In this document: in pieces, positions 15,670 through 25,475 of the stretch | Layout: the number at the start of each line of letters is the position of its first letter | Position numbering within the stretch: the first letter of the stretch is position 1 | Assembly: GCF_900100375.1 (NCBI RefSeq) | Contig: NZ_FNEZ01000001.1 | Coordinates: forward strand, 984,394-1,048,393 | Source of the DNA: Flavobacterium noncentrifugens | GTDB lineage: Bacteria; Bacteroidota; Bacteroidia; Flavobacteriales; Flavobacteriaceae | DNA length: 64,000 nucleotides | Direction: 5' to 3' | Made by a program: the position numbers and the translations under genes | Notes under the pieces: model-generated | The model's input: only the letters and a program-made list of their open reading frames with translations | The model's database searches: none | Told to the model about the DNA's origin: nothing

Positions 15670-17649
15670 TTATTTTTTGCTGAACTTCAATTGTTTCGTT
15701 CCAGCATTTGTCTGAACCGTCATGAAATAAATTCCCGAAGCCAGATCGGAAACATCCCAGGTATTTTCAACAGTCGTTTCTTTTGCCATTTGTCCGATCG
15801 TATTGTAGAAAATTGTTTTTTCGACAGCAACCCCGGACGGCAATTGCAAGGTCAGTTTGTTAGATGCAGGATTCGGATACAATACGCTTGCGCTGAGGTT
15901 GTCAAAAGCAGATGTCGCCAGTGTCACAACATTTTCCTCAGCAACAATGTCGCTTTTCGGATTGAATACCACATTGGTTACCACAAATGGAACGGCAACA
16001 TTGAAGATCTGCCCATTTGAAGTATTGTCTAATACCACATCAAGTTCCTGTCCGCCGCTGCCCGTTAACCTTACCGGAACCGGGCCTTCAAAAAAGCTTA
16101 CCGATGCATGCGATTGCGCCTGTCCAACCTGAATGCTGGCAAATCCGGACGAAGTATTCCTCACGGTAATGTCATAAATCGGGTAACCCTGATTGTAAAC
16201 CCAATCATTAAAAAATTCAGTTAAACTTGTTCCTGAAACTGCTTCAAGATGCGCCTTCAAGTCGGCTGTAGTCGCATAACCATAGGCATGAGCCGGATCT
16301 GCAAGATAATTGCGCAACGCCTGGAAGAAATTGGTGTCGCCTAATTTCAAGCGAAGCATATTTAAAACCATACCGCCTTTGTCATAAGACAAACGGCTGC
16401 TGAAAATGCGGTTTACGCTGGTTGCTTCATCATCGGTCATGTAAATGGCGCCGCCGGGTTGTGAAATGATATATTCCACCATGCTTGCTTTATCTTGGGT
16501 AAATGCATTTTCTCCATCAAAATTCTGAATGACCATGGATGCGAGATAGGTTGCAAAACCTTCGTTAAGCCAGATGTTGTTCCATGATGCGCAGGTCACT
16601 TTATCGCCAAACCACTGGTGTCCCATTTCGTGTGCGATGAGGCTACGGCTGTATCTTCCGCTGTTTCCGGCTGTCATAAAAGAAACCGACTGATGCTCCA
16701 TTCCGCCGCCCCAGCCAAATTGTGCATGGCCATATTTCTCATTCCTGAAAGGATAAGGCCCGAATTTCGTTTCATAAAAATTGATAATTGACGGTGTAAC
16801 GGCAACACTTGCGGTATTTGCTGCAGCTGTTTCTGGATAGGCATAATTCACGATTGGGAAAAACGGACTTTCTGCTGTTCCCAATCCGCCTTGCTGCGTA
16901 TAAATCTGGTAATTCGTACACGCAATGGCAACCAGGTAAGCCGCAATTGGGTAATTGTGCTTGAAATAAGTCGTTGAGGTGCCGTTCCCGTTATCGGTTT
17001 TGGATTGCTGCAAACCGTTTGAAACAGAATTGTATTGTGTTGGCGCCGTAATGTATACGTCAAGTCCGGTATCGATCTTGTCATTCAGATCCTGCTTGCA
17101 AGGCCACCAGTCGCGTGCACCAAAAGGCTCCGAAAGCGTCCATAAAACCGGCGTAGAACCATGATTTGTCGCTATAAATGAGCCAAAACCGCTTCCTGCA
17201 GGCGCGCCTTCATAGGTAATTTCAATAACAGCAGAAACGCCTGTCGCCTGTGTTGTAGGAAGCGTCACGATCAGTTCTGTGTCATTTCTAGTGAAAGCCA
17301 GGTCGGAATTGTTGATGCGAACCGCATTTACCACAATTTGGCTGTCATAATTGTCATCACTTGGATCGGTAATTTTAGCGAGGTCAAAAACGATGGTATT
17401 CATATTTGACAATGCTTTGTAAGTCGTCGTCACCCTACCTGCTATATTGTAAACCGCCGGATCGATCGTAAATTCGAGTTTTTCGTGTGTAATGTCGTAG
17501 TTTAAGGTGTTTGGGTTTGCCTGAAGCGCCATCCTTTTGGAAGCCGACTTCCTTTCGGCTTTTACAAGCCCTTCTTTTTCAGACTCATTCGATTGTGCAA
17601 ATGCAGATGAAGCCGCAACGAGCAACAATAATGCGTAGTATTTTTTCAT
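15670..17649 (-). CDS. Secreted M1-family aminopeptidase with T9SS sorting domain
   Basis: A 659-residue zinc peptidase. It has a signal peptide (MKKYYALLLLVAASSAFAQ), a beta-saddle N-domain, an exopeptidase motif GGGMEHQ (314-320, the GAMEN equivalent), HEMGH at 340-344 with the third ligand E363 (LNEGFATY), then a C-terminal type A T9SS domain (LYPNPASNKLTL ... SGIYFMTVQT ... KQLKFSKK). It should be exported across the outer membrane and remove N-terminal residues from peptides. It is a single gene between a shared terminator and the serS promoter region. Confidence 0.92.
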   Translation of the reverse strand: MKKYYALLLLVAASSAFAQSNESEKEGLVKAERKSASKRMALQANPNTLNYDITHEKLEFTIDPAVYNIAGRVTTTYKALSNMNTIVFDLAKITDPSDDNYDSQIVVNAVRINNSDLAFTRNDTELIVTLPTTQATGVSAVIEITYEGAPAGSGFGSFIATNHGSTPVLWTLSEPFGARDWWPCKQDLNDKIDTGLDVYITAPTQYNSVSNGLQQSKTDNGNGTSTTYFKHNYPIAAYLVAIACTNYQIYTQQGGLGTAESPFFPIVNYAYPETAAANTASVAVTPSIINFYETKFGPYPFRNEKYGHAQFGWGGGMEHQSVSFMTAGNSGRYSRSLIAHEMGHQWFGDKVTCASWNNIWLNEGFATYLASMVIQNFDGENAFTQDKASMVEYIISQPGGAIYMTDDEATSVNRIFSSRLSYDKGGMVLNMLRLKLGDTNFFQALRNYLADPAHAYGYATTADLKAHLEAVSGTSLTEFFNDWVYNQGYPIYDITVRNTSSGFASIQVGQAQSHASVSFFEGPVPVRLTGSGGQELDVVLDNTSNGQIFNVAVPFVVTNVVFNPKSDIVAEENVVTLATSAFDNLSASVLYPNPASNKLTLQLPSGVAVEKTIFYNTIGQMAKETTVENTWDVSDLASGIYFMTVQTNAGTKQLKFSKK

Positions 17650-17779
17650 TATGTTCAGAAATTTTTCCCAAATCTAATCAATAAACCAATTCTCGACTGT
17701 TAATTTGATCGGAAATGCATTTGGAATCATAATTTTAGACGCTTAAAATCGCAAAGTTTCTTTTCAAAATCGGCCTTTT

Positions 17780-17805
17780 TATATAAAAACATTTGATTAA
17801 ATTTG
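17780..17805 (+). promoter_or_regulatory. Putative serS promoter
   Basis: TAAATTTG at 17798-17805 matches the Bacteroidetes -7 box TAnnTTTG; a T-rich stretch ending near 17780 is at the position of the -33 element. It is 46 bases ahead of the serS start. Confidence 0.5.
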
Positions 17806-17850
17806 CGACCTTGATTCCGGGCAGCATCCGGATCTTTTAAAATTCATTAT

Positions 17851-19122
17851 ATGTTACAGATCGCATTTATCAGGGAAAACCAGGAAAAGGTTATCAAAGC
17901 ATTGGCTAAGAGAAACATCGACGCCAAAGCCATTGTGGAAGAAGTTGTGCTGTTGGATGAAAAACGCCGCGCCGCACAGGTCGAACTCGACAATGTTTTA
18001 TCCGAATCCAACAAATTGTCCAAAGATATAGGCGAATTGATGAAAGGCGGAGAAAAGTCAAAAGCAGCCATTTTAAAGGAAAAAACGGTGTTGCTGAAAG
18101 AGCAAAGCAAAGCACTTTCTGAAAAAACAGAAGCTTTGGCAGACGAGCTGACGCAGAAAATGTACACGTTGCCAAACCTTCCGGCCGATATCGTTCCTGA
18201 AGGCAAAACGCCCGAAGAAAACTTAAACGTTTTCCAGGCAGGCGACATCCCGAAATTGCACGAAGGCGCACAGCCGCATTGGGAACTCGTTAAAAAATAC
18301 GACATCATCGATTTTGAACTTGGCGTAAAGATCGCAGGCGCAGGATTTCCGGTTTACAAAGGAAAAGGCGCAAAATTGCAACGTGCATTAATAGCTTATT
18401 TTCTTGATAAAAATACCGATGCCGGTTATACCGAAGTCCAGGTGCCGCATTTGGTCAACGAAGCTTCAGGCTATGGAACAGGGCAATTGCCAGACAAGGA
18501 AGGACAGATGTACCACGTTGGAATCGACGATTTATATTTGATTCCGACTGCTGAAGTTCCGGTAACGAATTTGTTTCGCGATGTGATCGTGAATGAAAAT
18601 GAACTTCCTATAAAATATACAGGTTACACGCCGTGTTTTAGGCGTGAAGCCGGTTCTTATGGTGCGCACGTTCGCGGACTAAACCGTTTGCACCAGTTCG
18701 ACAAAGTAGAAATTGTTCGTGTCGAGCATCCTGATAAATCATATGAAGCGCTTGACGGCATGGTCGAACACGTAAAAAATATCCTTGAAGAATTAAAATT
18801 GCCTTACCGCGTGTTGCGTTTGTGTGGCGGCGACATGGGCTTTACGTCGGCATTGACATATGATTTTGAAGTATTTTCAACTGCTCAGGATCGCTGGCTC
18901 GAAATTTCATCGGTATCGAATTTTGAAACCTTTCAGGCCAACAGGTTAAAATTGCGTTTTCGAGACAAAGACGGCAAAAATCAATTGGCACACACCTTAA
19001 ACGGAAGTTCACTCGCTTTGCCGCGTGTCCTTGCCGGAATTTTAGAGAATTACCAAACCCCGGAAGGCATCGTAATCCCCGAAGTACTGCGCCGTTACAC
19101 AGGTTTTGATATCATCAACTAA
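17851..19122 (+). CDS. serS: Seryl-tRNA synthetase
   Basis: A 423-residue class II aminoacyl-tRNA synthetase charging tRNA-Ser. The N-terminal coiled-coil arm occupies about 1-105 (long Lys/Glu helices) and the catalytic domain follows. Class II motif 2 is at FRREAGSYGAHVRGLNRLHQFDKVE and motif 3 at NGSSLALPRVLAGILENYQ. Length and order match bacterial SerRS. It is followed by a striking palindrome at 19142-19184. Confidence 0.97.
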   Translation: MLQIAFIRENQEKVIKALAKRNIDAKAIVEEVVLLDEKRRAAQVELDNVLSESNKLSKDIGELMKGGEKSKAAILKEKTVLLKEQSKALSEKTEALADELTQKMYTLPNLPADIVPEGKTPEENLNVFQAGDIPKLHEGAQPHWELVKKYDIIDFELGVKIAGAGFPVYKGKGAKLQRALIAYFLDKNTDAGYTEVQVPHLVNEASGYGTGQLPDKEGQMYHVGIDDLYLIPTAEVPVTNLFRDVIVNENELPIKYTGYTPCFRREAGSYGAHVRGLNRLHQFDKVEIVRVEHPDKSYEALDGMVEHVKNILEELKLPYRVLRLCGGDMGFTSALTYDFEVFSTAQDRWLEISSVSNFETFQANRLKLRFRDKDGKNQLAHTLNGSSLALPRVLAGILENYQTPEGIVIPEVLRRYTGFDIIN

Positions 19123-19141
19123 AAGTTAATCTTTAATAAAT

Positions 19142-19184
19142 CAATGTACTAAATCGACACAAAATGTGTTACTTTAGTACATTG
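19142..19184. repeat. Nested palindrome between serS and the TPR gene
   Basis: CAATGTACTAAA (19142-19153) is exactly complementary to TTTAGTACATTG (19173-19184), with a second exact stem ACACA/TGTGT (19157-19161, 19165-19169) inside. The TPR gene starts 16 bases later. It may be the serS terminator (GTGTTTTC follows) or an operator/leader hairpin for the TPR gene. Confidence 0.65.
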
Positions 19185-19199
19185 TGTTTTCAATCCCGA

Positions 19200-20978
19200 A
19201 TGAAAAAAATCTTCCTTTTCCTTACAATATTCTTCGCACTGGCCGCCGTTGCGCAGCAAGATCAGCTGGCGCAGAATTATTTTGACAAAGGAGATTTTGA
19301 CAAGGCAAAAATCAGTTATGAGGAATTGCTGAAGCAACAGCCAGGAAACGGGTATTATTTCCAGAAACTGGTCGACTCGTATCAGCAATTGCAGCAATAT
19401 GACCTTGCGGATAAACTGATCCAGGATCGTTTGGCGCGGTTTCAGCAGGGAAGCGTTTTAGTTGAATTGGGTTACAACTTCCAGTTGCGCAAAGACGATT
19501 CGAAAGCTAAAAAATACTACGAACAGGCACTCGATAAAATCCGGAAAAACCCAAATGAAGTCTACAATATTGCCTCGGTTTTTGAACGGAAAGTTCTGAT
19601 TGATTATGCGCTTCAGGCGTATCAGTTGGCGTTGACCTTAGAGCCAAAACTCAATTTCAATTTCCAGATGGCAATGCTCTACGGCCAATCCGGGAATACC
19701 GATATGATGATCGATAAATTCCTTACCGAAGCCTTCGAAAATCCACAGAATTCGATCATGATCCAAAACCAGTTGACGCGTTTCATGACCGAAGACGGCG
19801 AAGCGACTTTTAACGAATCTTTGCGGAAAGCGTTGTTGTTAAGGGCGCAGAAAAGCCAGGACATTTTTTGGAACCAGTACTTGAGTTGGTTTTATGTGCA
19901 GCAAAAAGAATATGGCAAAGCATTTATCCAGGAAAAAGCAATTTACAGGCGTGATTCAGAGTCGCTTGCGAATATTGAAAACCTCGCGCAGCTTGCCAAT
20001 GAAGAAGGCGAAACTGAAACGGCAAAGGAGATTTTTACGTTCATGCTTGAAAACACAAATGACCTCGATTTAAAAATCAAAGCCAATTATTACCTGATGG
20101 AAATGCGCATCGCCGCAGCTCCTGAAAAAGATTATAAAACCATTGAAACAGATCTGGCAGCGCTTTTGAAACAATTTGGCATTAGTCCGTATTCCTTGAA
20201 ACTGCAGATTCTCGAAGCGCATTTCGTAACGTTCAACCTGAAAAATCCCGAGCAGGGAAAAGCCATTTTGAAGACCGCGCTCGACCTTCCGCTGAACAAA
20301 TATGACCTTGCCGATGTAAAAATGGAACTCGCCGACATTTTGTTGTATGAAGAAAAATTTAACCAGGCATTGATCTATTATTCCCAGATTGACGACGATC
20401 TCAAAAACGATGTCATCGGACATGAAGCAAGTTTAAAAGCAGCAAAAACAAGCTATTTCAAAGCCGATTTTTCCTGGGCGCAACAACAATTTAAAGCACT
20501 GAAATCGGCATCGACACAACTGATCGCAAATGACGCGCTTGAATATTTTTTACTGATCAATGACAATACGGCCGAAGATTCGACCCAAGTTGCACTCAAA
20601 AAATTCGCCCGCGCCGATTATCTGTTATACCAAAATAAAAACACCGAAGCATTGGCGCAATTCCAATCAATCCTGGCAGCATTCAAAGGCAAGGAAATCG
20701 AACCGGTGACGCTGCTGAGGCTTGGAAAAACCTATGAAAAATTAAATGATTACAATCTGGCTTTAAGCCAATACCGGGAAATTATCGACCACCACGCCGA
20801 AAGCATTTACATTGATGAAGCGTTGTATTTTTCGGCCGAGATCTATAATAAAAAACTCAACCTGCCCGAAAAGGCAAAACCGCTGTATGAAAAATTACTG
20901 TTTGGCCACGAAGACAGTATTTATTTTATCGATGCCCGAAAGAAATTCAGGCAATTGCGCGGTGATTCAAACCTGTAA
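19200..20978 (+). CDS. Exported tetratricopeptide-repeat protein
   Basis: I choose ATG 19200 (MKKIFLFLTIFFALAAVAQQ), which puts the signal peptide at the N-terminus; the in-frame start 12 codons earlier lies inside the palindrome. The mature part of about 575 residues is made of TPR-like helix pairs (AQNYFDKGDFDKAKISYEELLKQ, KKYYEQALDKI, ALIYYSQIDDDLK, ALSQYREIIDHH). It is probably a periplasmic scaffold. Its binding partner is unknown. It precedes the DUF4286 and rsmA genes on the same strand with small gaps. Confidence 0.8.
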   Translation: MKKIFLFLTIFFALAAVAQQDQLAQNYFDKGDFDKAKISYEELLKQQPGNGYYFQKLVDSYQQLQQYDLADKLIQDRLARFQQGSVLVELGYNFQLRKDDSKAKKYYEQALDKIRKNPNEVYNIASVFERKVLIDYALQAYQLALTLEPKLNFNFQMAMLYGQSGNTDMMIDKFLTEAFENPQNSIMIQNQLTRFMTEDGEATFNESLRKALLLRAQKSQDIFWNQYLSWFYVQQKEYGKAFIQEKAIYRRDSESLANIENLAQLANEEGETETAKEIFTFMLENTNDLDLKIKANYYLMEMRIAAAPEKDYKTIETDLAALLKQFGISPYSLKLQILEAHFVTFNLKNPEQGKAILKTALDLPLNKYDLADVKMELADILLYEEKFNQALIYYSQIDDDLKNDVIGHEASLKAAKTSYFKADFSWAQQQFKALKSASTQLIANDALEYFLLINDNTAEDSTQVALKKFARADYLLYQNKNTEALAQFQSILAAFKGKEIEPVTLLRLGKTYEKLNDYNLALSQYREIIDHHAESIYIDEALYFSAEIYNKKLNLPEKAKPLYEKLLFGHEDSIYFIDARKKFRQLRGDSNL

Positions 20979-21024
20979 ACGCGAATCTGTATTCGCAAAT
21001 CAAAATCTTAAAACGCAAATCATC

Positions 21025-21336
21025 ATGATTATCTATAATGTTACCACAAACATCCACGAAAGTGTGCATGACCAATGGCTTAAATGGATGAAAGAAAAGC
21101 ATATCGCTGATGTTTTGGCGACCGGAAAATTCTCATCTGCCAAACTCGTTCGGGTGCTTGTTGAAGAAGAAATGGGCGGAAAAACGTATGCCGTGCAATT
21201 TTTTACCGACAGCAAAGAAACGTTGCAAAAATACTATCAGGAAGATGCGCCGAAACTGCGACAGGAAGCACAGCAACTGTTTGGAGAACTCGCGCTCTCA
21301 TTCCGCACTGAACTCGAAACAATCTCGGAACACTAA
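21025..21336 (+). CDS. DUF4286 family protein
   Basis: A 103-residue cytoplasmic protein starting [27 protein letters not shown] and ending in a helix, the profile of DUF4286, a ferredoxin-like-fold family found widely in Bacteroidetes. The biochemical role is unknown. A longer in-frame extension into the preceding TPR gene is not credible. It lies 46 bases after the TPR gene and 44 before rsmA. Confidence 0.75.
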   Translation: MIIYNVTTNIHESVHDQWLKWMKEKHIADVLATGKFSSAKLVRVLVEEEMGGKTYAVQFFTDSKETLQKYYQEDAPKLRQEAQQLFGELALSFRTELETISEH

Positions 21337-21380
21337 AAATAACACACGAACTTCGTGACTTAGCGCCTTTGGCAATAAAA

Positions 21381-22160
21381 ATGGATAAAGTAAGAGCTAA
21401 AAAGCACCTCGGGCAGCATTTCTTAAAAGACGAAAGCATTGCGAAAGCGATTGCTGATACAATGAATCTGGAAGGTTATAACGATCTGCTCGAAATTGGG
21501 CCGGGAATGGGCGTTTTGACGAAATACCTTTTAGAGAAAGATATAACGACTTACGTCATTGAAATCGATACCGAATCGGTGGCTTATCTCGACCAGAATT
21601 ACCCGAAATTAAAAGACAAGATCATTTCAAAAGATTTCCTGAAATACAACATCAATGAAGTTTTTGAAGGCAAACAATTCGGCATCATCGGAAATTTTCC
21701 ATACAATATTTCAACGCAGATTGTGTTTCGCGCATTGGAATACAGAAACCAAATCCCGGAATTTGCCGGAATGTTCCAAAAAGAAGTTGCTGAAAGGATC
21801 TGCGAGAAAAAAGGAACGAAAGCTTACGGAATCCTGTCTGTTTTAGTCCAGGCTTTTTACGAAGCCGAGTATTTATTTACGGTCAGCGAAGACGTATTCG
21901 ATCCACCGCCGAAAGTCAAATCAGGCGTATTGCGGTTGAGAAGGAAAGCCGATTTCAGTCTGCCATGCAGTGAAAAATTGTTTTTTACCGTAGTCAAAAC
22001 CGCTTTCCAGCAGCGCCGCAAAACCATTCGTAACAGTTTAAAAACATTAAACCTGTCGGATAATTTGCGCGAAGATGTTATCTTTGACCTCCGGCCGGAA
22101 CAATTAAACGTCCAGCAATTTATTGAACTGACCCAAAAAATAGAAGCCGATGGAGTTTAA
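21381..22160 (+). CDS. rsmA: 16S rRNA dimethyladenosine transferase RsmA/KsgA
   Basis: A 259-residue SAM-dependent methyltransferase that dimethylates two adjacent adenines near the 3' end of 16S rRNA. The start is ATG 21381 ([18 protein letters not shown]); an upstream TTG in frame is less likely. Motif I is [16 protein letters not shown] and motif IV is NFPYNIS. The C-terminal domain has the family's [13 protein letters not shown]. It overlaps mgtE by 11 bases. Confidence 0.96.
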   Translation: MDKVRAKKHLGQHFLKDESIAKAIADTMNLEGYNDLLEIGPGMGVLTKYLLEKDITTYVIEIDTESVAYLDQNYPKLKDKIISKDFLKYNINEVFEGKQFGIIGNFPYNISTQIVFRALEYRNQIPEFAGMFQKEVAERICEKKGTKAYGILSVLVQAFYEAEYLFTVSEDVFDPPPKVKSGVLRLRRKADFSLPCSEKLFFTVVKTAFQQRRKTIRNSLKTLNLSDNLREDVIFDLRPEQLNVQQFIELTQKIEADGV

Positions 22161-23499
22161 AATCAGCAAAGAATTAATCAGCCAGCTCGAGCAGCTCATT
22201 GCCGCAAAACGAGACAGTGAACTGAACGTGTTGCTTGAAGACATGCACCATGCTGACATTGCTGAAATTCTTGACGAGCTTGATTTTAACGAAGCGACTT
22301 ACATTTTTAAGGTTCTCGACAGTGAAAAAACCGCAGAGATCCTGCTCGAACTCGAGGACGATCTGCGTGAAAATATCTTAAGCAGGCTTTCGCCGAAAGA
22401 GATCGCCGAAGAGCTTGACGAACTCGAAACAAATGATGCGGCCGACATTATCGCCGAACTTTCAAAAGACAAAAAAGACGAAGTAATTTCTGAGCTTCAG
22501 GACGTTGAGCATGCCAAAGACATTGTCGATCTGTTGCGTTACAGTGAAGATACCGCCGGTGGAATCATGCATAAAGAGCTGGTGAAAGTTAATGAAAACT
22601 GGAGCGTGCTGACCTGTGTCAAGGAAATGCGCATTCAGGCAGAGAATATTTCTCGCGTGCATTCGATCTATGTCGTCGATGATGAAAACCGGTTAAAAGG
22701 GCGTTTGTCTTTAAAAGATTTGCTGACGACTTCTACAAGAGCACAAATTAGTGACATTTATATCAGCAAACTCAATTCTGTAAAGGTTGATACCGAAGAC
22801 GTTGAGGTCGCGCGGATCATGCAGAAATACGATTTAGAAGCGATTCCTGTTGTTGATGAACTTGGCCGTCTCGTTGGACGAATCACGATTGATGACATCG
22901 TTGACGTCATTAAGGATGAAGCCGAAAAAGATTACCAGTTGGCTGCAGGTATTACGCAGGACGTTGAGGCGAATGACAGCGTACTTGAGCTCACCAAAGC
23001 GCGACTTCCGTGGCTTTTGATGGGAATGGTGATCGAACTTTTTGCATCTCAGGTGCTTGATGCGAACCAGGCCATTTCAGACCAGTTCAGAACTTTGATG
23101 ATTTTCGTACCCTTGCTTTCGGCAACGGCGGGAAACATCGGCGTTCAGGCATCGGCGATTGTCGTGCAGGGTTTGGCCAACGGATCTGTAAAGGAATTCA
23201 ACAGGCATTATTTCAGTAAAGAATTAACGGTTTCGATGATTTCGGGAACGATCATTTCGTTGTTCCTGCTGTGTTATCATTACGTTTTATACGGACAATT
23301 TTTAGTCGGATTTGCCATTTCCATTTCGATGATCGCCGTGATTTTATTTGCCGCGACGCTAGGGACTTTGGTGCCGCTTTTACTCCACAGGAATAAAATC
23401 GATCCCGCGATCGCAACCGGCCCATTTATCACGACCAGCAATGATGTATTTGGTATTTTTTTGTACTTTGTCATCGCACGGCTGATTTTAGGCGTTTAA
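22150..23499 (+). CDS. mgtE: Magnesium transporter MgtE
   Basis: A 449-residue inner-membrane Mg2+ channel. The N-terminal superhelical domain ([13 protein letters not shown] ... [25 protein letters not shown]) is followed by two CBS domains (about 135-255) and five membrane helices. The pore signature appears as [23 protein letters not shown]. Starts inside the end of rsmA, so the two are translated from one message. Confidence 0.95.
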   Translation: MEFKISKELISQLEQLIAAKRDSELNVLLEDMHHADIAEILDELDFNEATYIFKVLDSEKTAEILLELEDDLRENILSRLSPKEIAEELDELETNDAADIIAELSKDKKDEVISELQDVEHAKDIVDLLRYSEDTAGGIMHKELVKVNENWSVLTCVKEMRIQAENISRVHSIYVVDDENRLKGRLSLKDLLTTSTRAQISDIYISKLNSVKVDTEDVEVARIMQKYDLEAIPVVDELGRLVGRITIDDIVDVIKDEAEKDYQLAAGITQDVEANDSVLELTKARLPWLLMGMVIELFASQVLDANQAISDQFRTLMIFVPLLSATAGNIGVQASAIVVQGLANGSVKEFNRHYFSKELTVSMISGTIISLFLLCYHYVLYGQFLVGFAISISMIAVILFAATLGTLVPLLLHRNKIDPAIATGPFITTSNDVFGIFLYFVIARLILGV

Positions 23500-23509
23500 A
23501 CCAAACCAC

Positions 23510-24283
23510 ATGAACATACACATCATTGGCGGCGGCAACCTTGGGGTAGCCATCGCACTCGGAATCGTAAAATATACCGAAAACAACAACGTGACCGTAA
23601 CCCGCAGGAATGTCGAAAACATCAGGCATTTGGAGCAAAACGGCATCACGGTTTCAGCAGACAATACGTCAAACATCCAGCAAGCCGATTTAATCATTTT
23701 AGCGGTAAAACCGTATCAGGCAGAAATTGTCCTTAACGAAATCATTCCATTGGTTCCAGAAAAAACCATTGCATCGGCAATCAGCGGCGTCACAGTCGAA
23801 ACTTTGCAAAATGCTGCCAACGGAAATTCAATTGTCCGCATCATGCCAAACATCGCGATCCAATTCGGGGAATCGGCAACCTGCATCGCATTCGCAGCAA
23901 AAGACAAAGAACCTGCACAACACGTCATCGAACTCTTCCAGCAGCTAGGAACCGCGCCCGTTATCGAAGAAAAATTAATGGATGCAGCAACCGTTTTAGG
24001 CGCTTGCGGAACGGCGTATGCTTTGCGTTACATCCGCGCGTCAATGCAGGCCGGAATCGAAATAGGCTTCGACTCGCAAACGGCTTTGGCGATCGCTGCA
24101 CAAACGGCAAAAGGCGCTGCAAAAATGCTACTCGAAGAAAAAATTCATCCGGAACAATTGATCGACCGCGTCACAACGCCACAAGGCTGTACAATTGTTG
24201 GCCTCAACGAAATGGAACACCAAGGCTTCAGTTCGTCGTTAATTAAAGGAATCAAAACCTCTCTGCAAAAAATTAAGGAATAG
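23510..24283 (+). CDS. proC: Pyrroline-5-carboxylate reductase
   Basis: A 257-residue NAD(P)H enzyme for the last step of proline synthesis. It starts with the dinucleotide fold HIIGGGNLGVAIALGIV, has ILAVKPYQAEIVLNEI and VRIMPNIAIQFGESATC, and ends with the ProC signature ERVTTPQGCTIVGLNEME-like sequence (DRVTTPQGCT). Length matches ProC. It lies 10 bases after mgtE on the same strand. Confidence 0.93.
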   Translation: MNIHIIGGGNLGVAIALGIVKYTENNNVTVTRRNVENIRHLEQNGITVSADNTSNIQQADLIILAVKPYQAEIVLNEIIPLVPEKTIASAISGVTVETLQNAANGNSIVRIMPNIAIQFGESATCIAFAAKDKEPAQHVIELFQQLGTAPVIEEKLMDAATVLGACGTAYALRYIRASMQAGIEIGFDSQTALAIAAQTAKGAAKMLLEEKIHPEQLIDRVTTPQGCTIVGLNEMEHQGFSSSLIKGIKTSLQKIKE

Positions 24284-24365
24284 ATTTTATAAACCATTTA
24301 ATATGTAGGATTTTCTTAATGAACTTAATGTCCTTAATGGTTCAAATTTTAGCTTTTTGTATTTG

Positions 24366-24452
24366 GGCATTGCCTTCGGCCCGCGCTGTCCGCTCTATCT
24401 TTTGCTTCGCTGCGCTACTCAAAAGGATGCCGCTTCCATCACTAATGCGAAC
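24366..24452. repeat. Dispersed intergenic repeat, copy 1
   Basis: The 5' arm ends in GTCCGCTCTAT and the 3' arm is AAAAGGATGCCGCTTCCATC. Between them CTTTTG (24399-24404) pairs with CAAAAG (24420-24425) to form the central hairpin. Same architecture as the copies near 30.7, 53.9 and 61.6 kb. It lies between proC and the SerA-like gene. Confidence 0.7.
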
Positions 24453-24503
24453 CCACAAATCCGGAACAAATCCGTAATTTTGAAACACCTAAAAAACACC
24501 GTT

Positions 24504-25460
24504 TTGGAAACCATCAAAATCCTCCACATCGACAGCAACAACCCGATCATGCTCGAACAATTGCAGCAGGCCGGATTTATAAATGATGAAGATTATACCT
24601 CTTCAAAAGCCGAGATCGAAGCCAAGATCTACAACTACCAAGGCATTGTGATCCGCAGCAGATTCAAGATCGACAAGACATTTCTCGATGCAGCGACCAA
24701 TTTACAATTCATCGCACGCGTGGGCGCCGGATTGGAAAGTATTGACGAACCGTATGCCGCTGAAAAAAAAATCCAACTCATTGCAGCACCCGAAGGCAAC
24801 CGCAACGCCGTTGGAGAACAGGCGCTCGGCATGATTTTATCACTTTTCAACAAACTCAACAACGCCGACCGCGAAATCAAATCCGGTCATTGGAACCGCG
24901 AAGCAAACCGCGGCCACGAACTCGAAGGCAAAACCGTCGGGATCATCGGTTACGGAAACATGGGAAAATCATTTGCCAAAAAACTGCGCGGATTTGATGT
25001 CGAAGTGTTGTGTTACGACATTCAGGAAAATGTAGGCGATGCGAATGCCAAACAGGTTTCATTATCGGAATTGCAGCAAAAATCTGAAGTGCTGAGTCTG
25101 CACATTCCGTGGACGCCACAAACCGATAAAATGGTCAACACCGATTTTATCAATGCTTTTGCAAAACCATTCTGGCTTATCAATACATCGAGGGGAAAAA
25201 ATGTCGTAACATCCGATCTGGTCGAAGCGATGAAATCCGGGAAAGTCCTCGGCGCAGGTCTCGATGTGCTCGAGTATGAAAAATTATCATTCGAAACGTT
25301 GTTCACCGAAGGCGAAATCCCCGAAGCGTTTCAATATCTGTTAAATTCGAAAAATACCTTGCTCACCCCGCACATCGCCGGCTGGACGTTTGAAAGCCAC
25401 GTGAAACTGGCACAGGTGATCGTAGATAAAATCAAACAGAAATATTTCGGCGCAAGCTAA
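24504..25460 (+). CDS. SerA-like D-2-hydroxyacid (phosphoglycerate) dehydrogenase
   Basis: The core is an NAD-dependent 2-hydroxyacid dehydrogenase of about 318 residues: FIARVGAGLESID, the dinucleotide motif VGIIGYGNMGKSF, INTSRGKNVVTSDLVEA with the catalytic Arg, and the His in LTPHIAGWT. It probably oxidises 3-phosphoglycerate for serine synthesis or acts on a related acid. The start is uncertain. The family N-terminus (KILHIDSN) would begin at an ATC here; TTG 24504 is the nearest usable start, ATG 24549 would clip a strand, and the far upstream ATG 24357 reads through repeat DNA. Confidence 0.8.
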   Translation: METIKILHIDSNNPIMLEQLQQAGFINDEDYTSSKAEIEAKIYNYQGIVIRSRFKIDKTFLDAATNLQFIARVGAGLESIDEPYAAEKKIQLIAAPEGNRNAVGEQALGMILSLFNKLNNADREIKSGHWNREANRGHELEGKTVGIIGYGNMGKSFAKKLRGFDVEVLCYDIQENVGDANAKQVSLSELQQKSEVLSLHIPWTPQTDKMVNTDFINAFAKPFWLINTSRGKNVVTSDLVEAMKSGKVLGAGLDVLEYEKLSFETLFTEGEIPEAFQYLLNSKNTLLTPHIAGWTFESHVKLAQVIVDKIKQKYFGAS

Positions 25461-25475
25461 CCTGAATCTGTTAAA

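Noticed and set aside
20812..21024. Long upstream extension of the DUF4286 gene
   Set aside because: The extension overlaps the TPR gene in another frame and has no family similarity; ATG 21025 gives the normal N-terminus.
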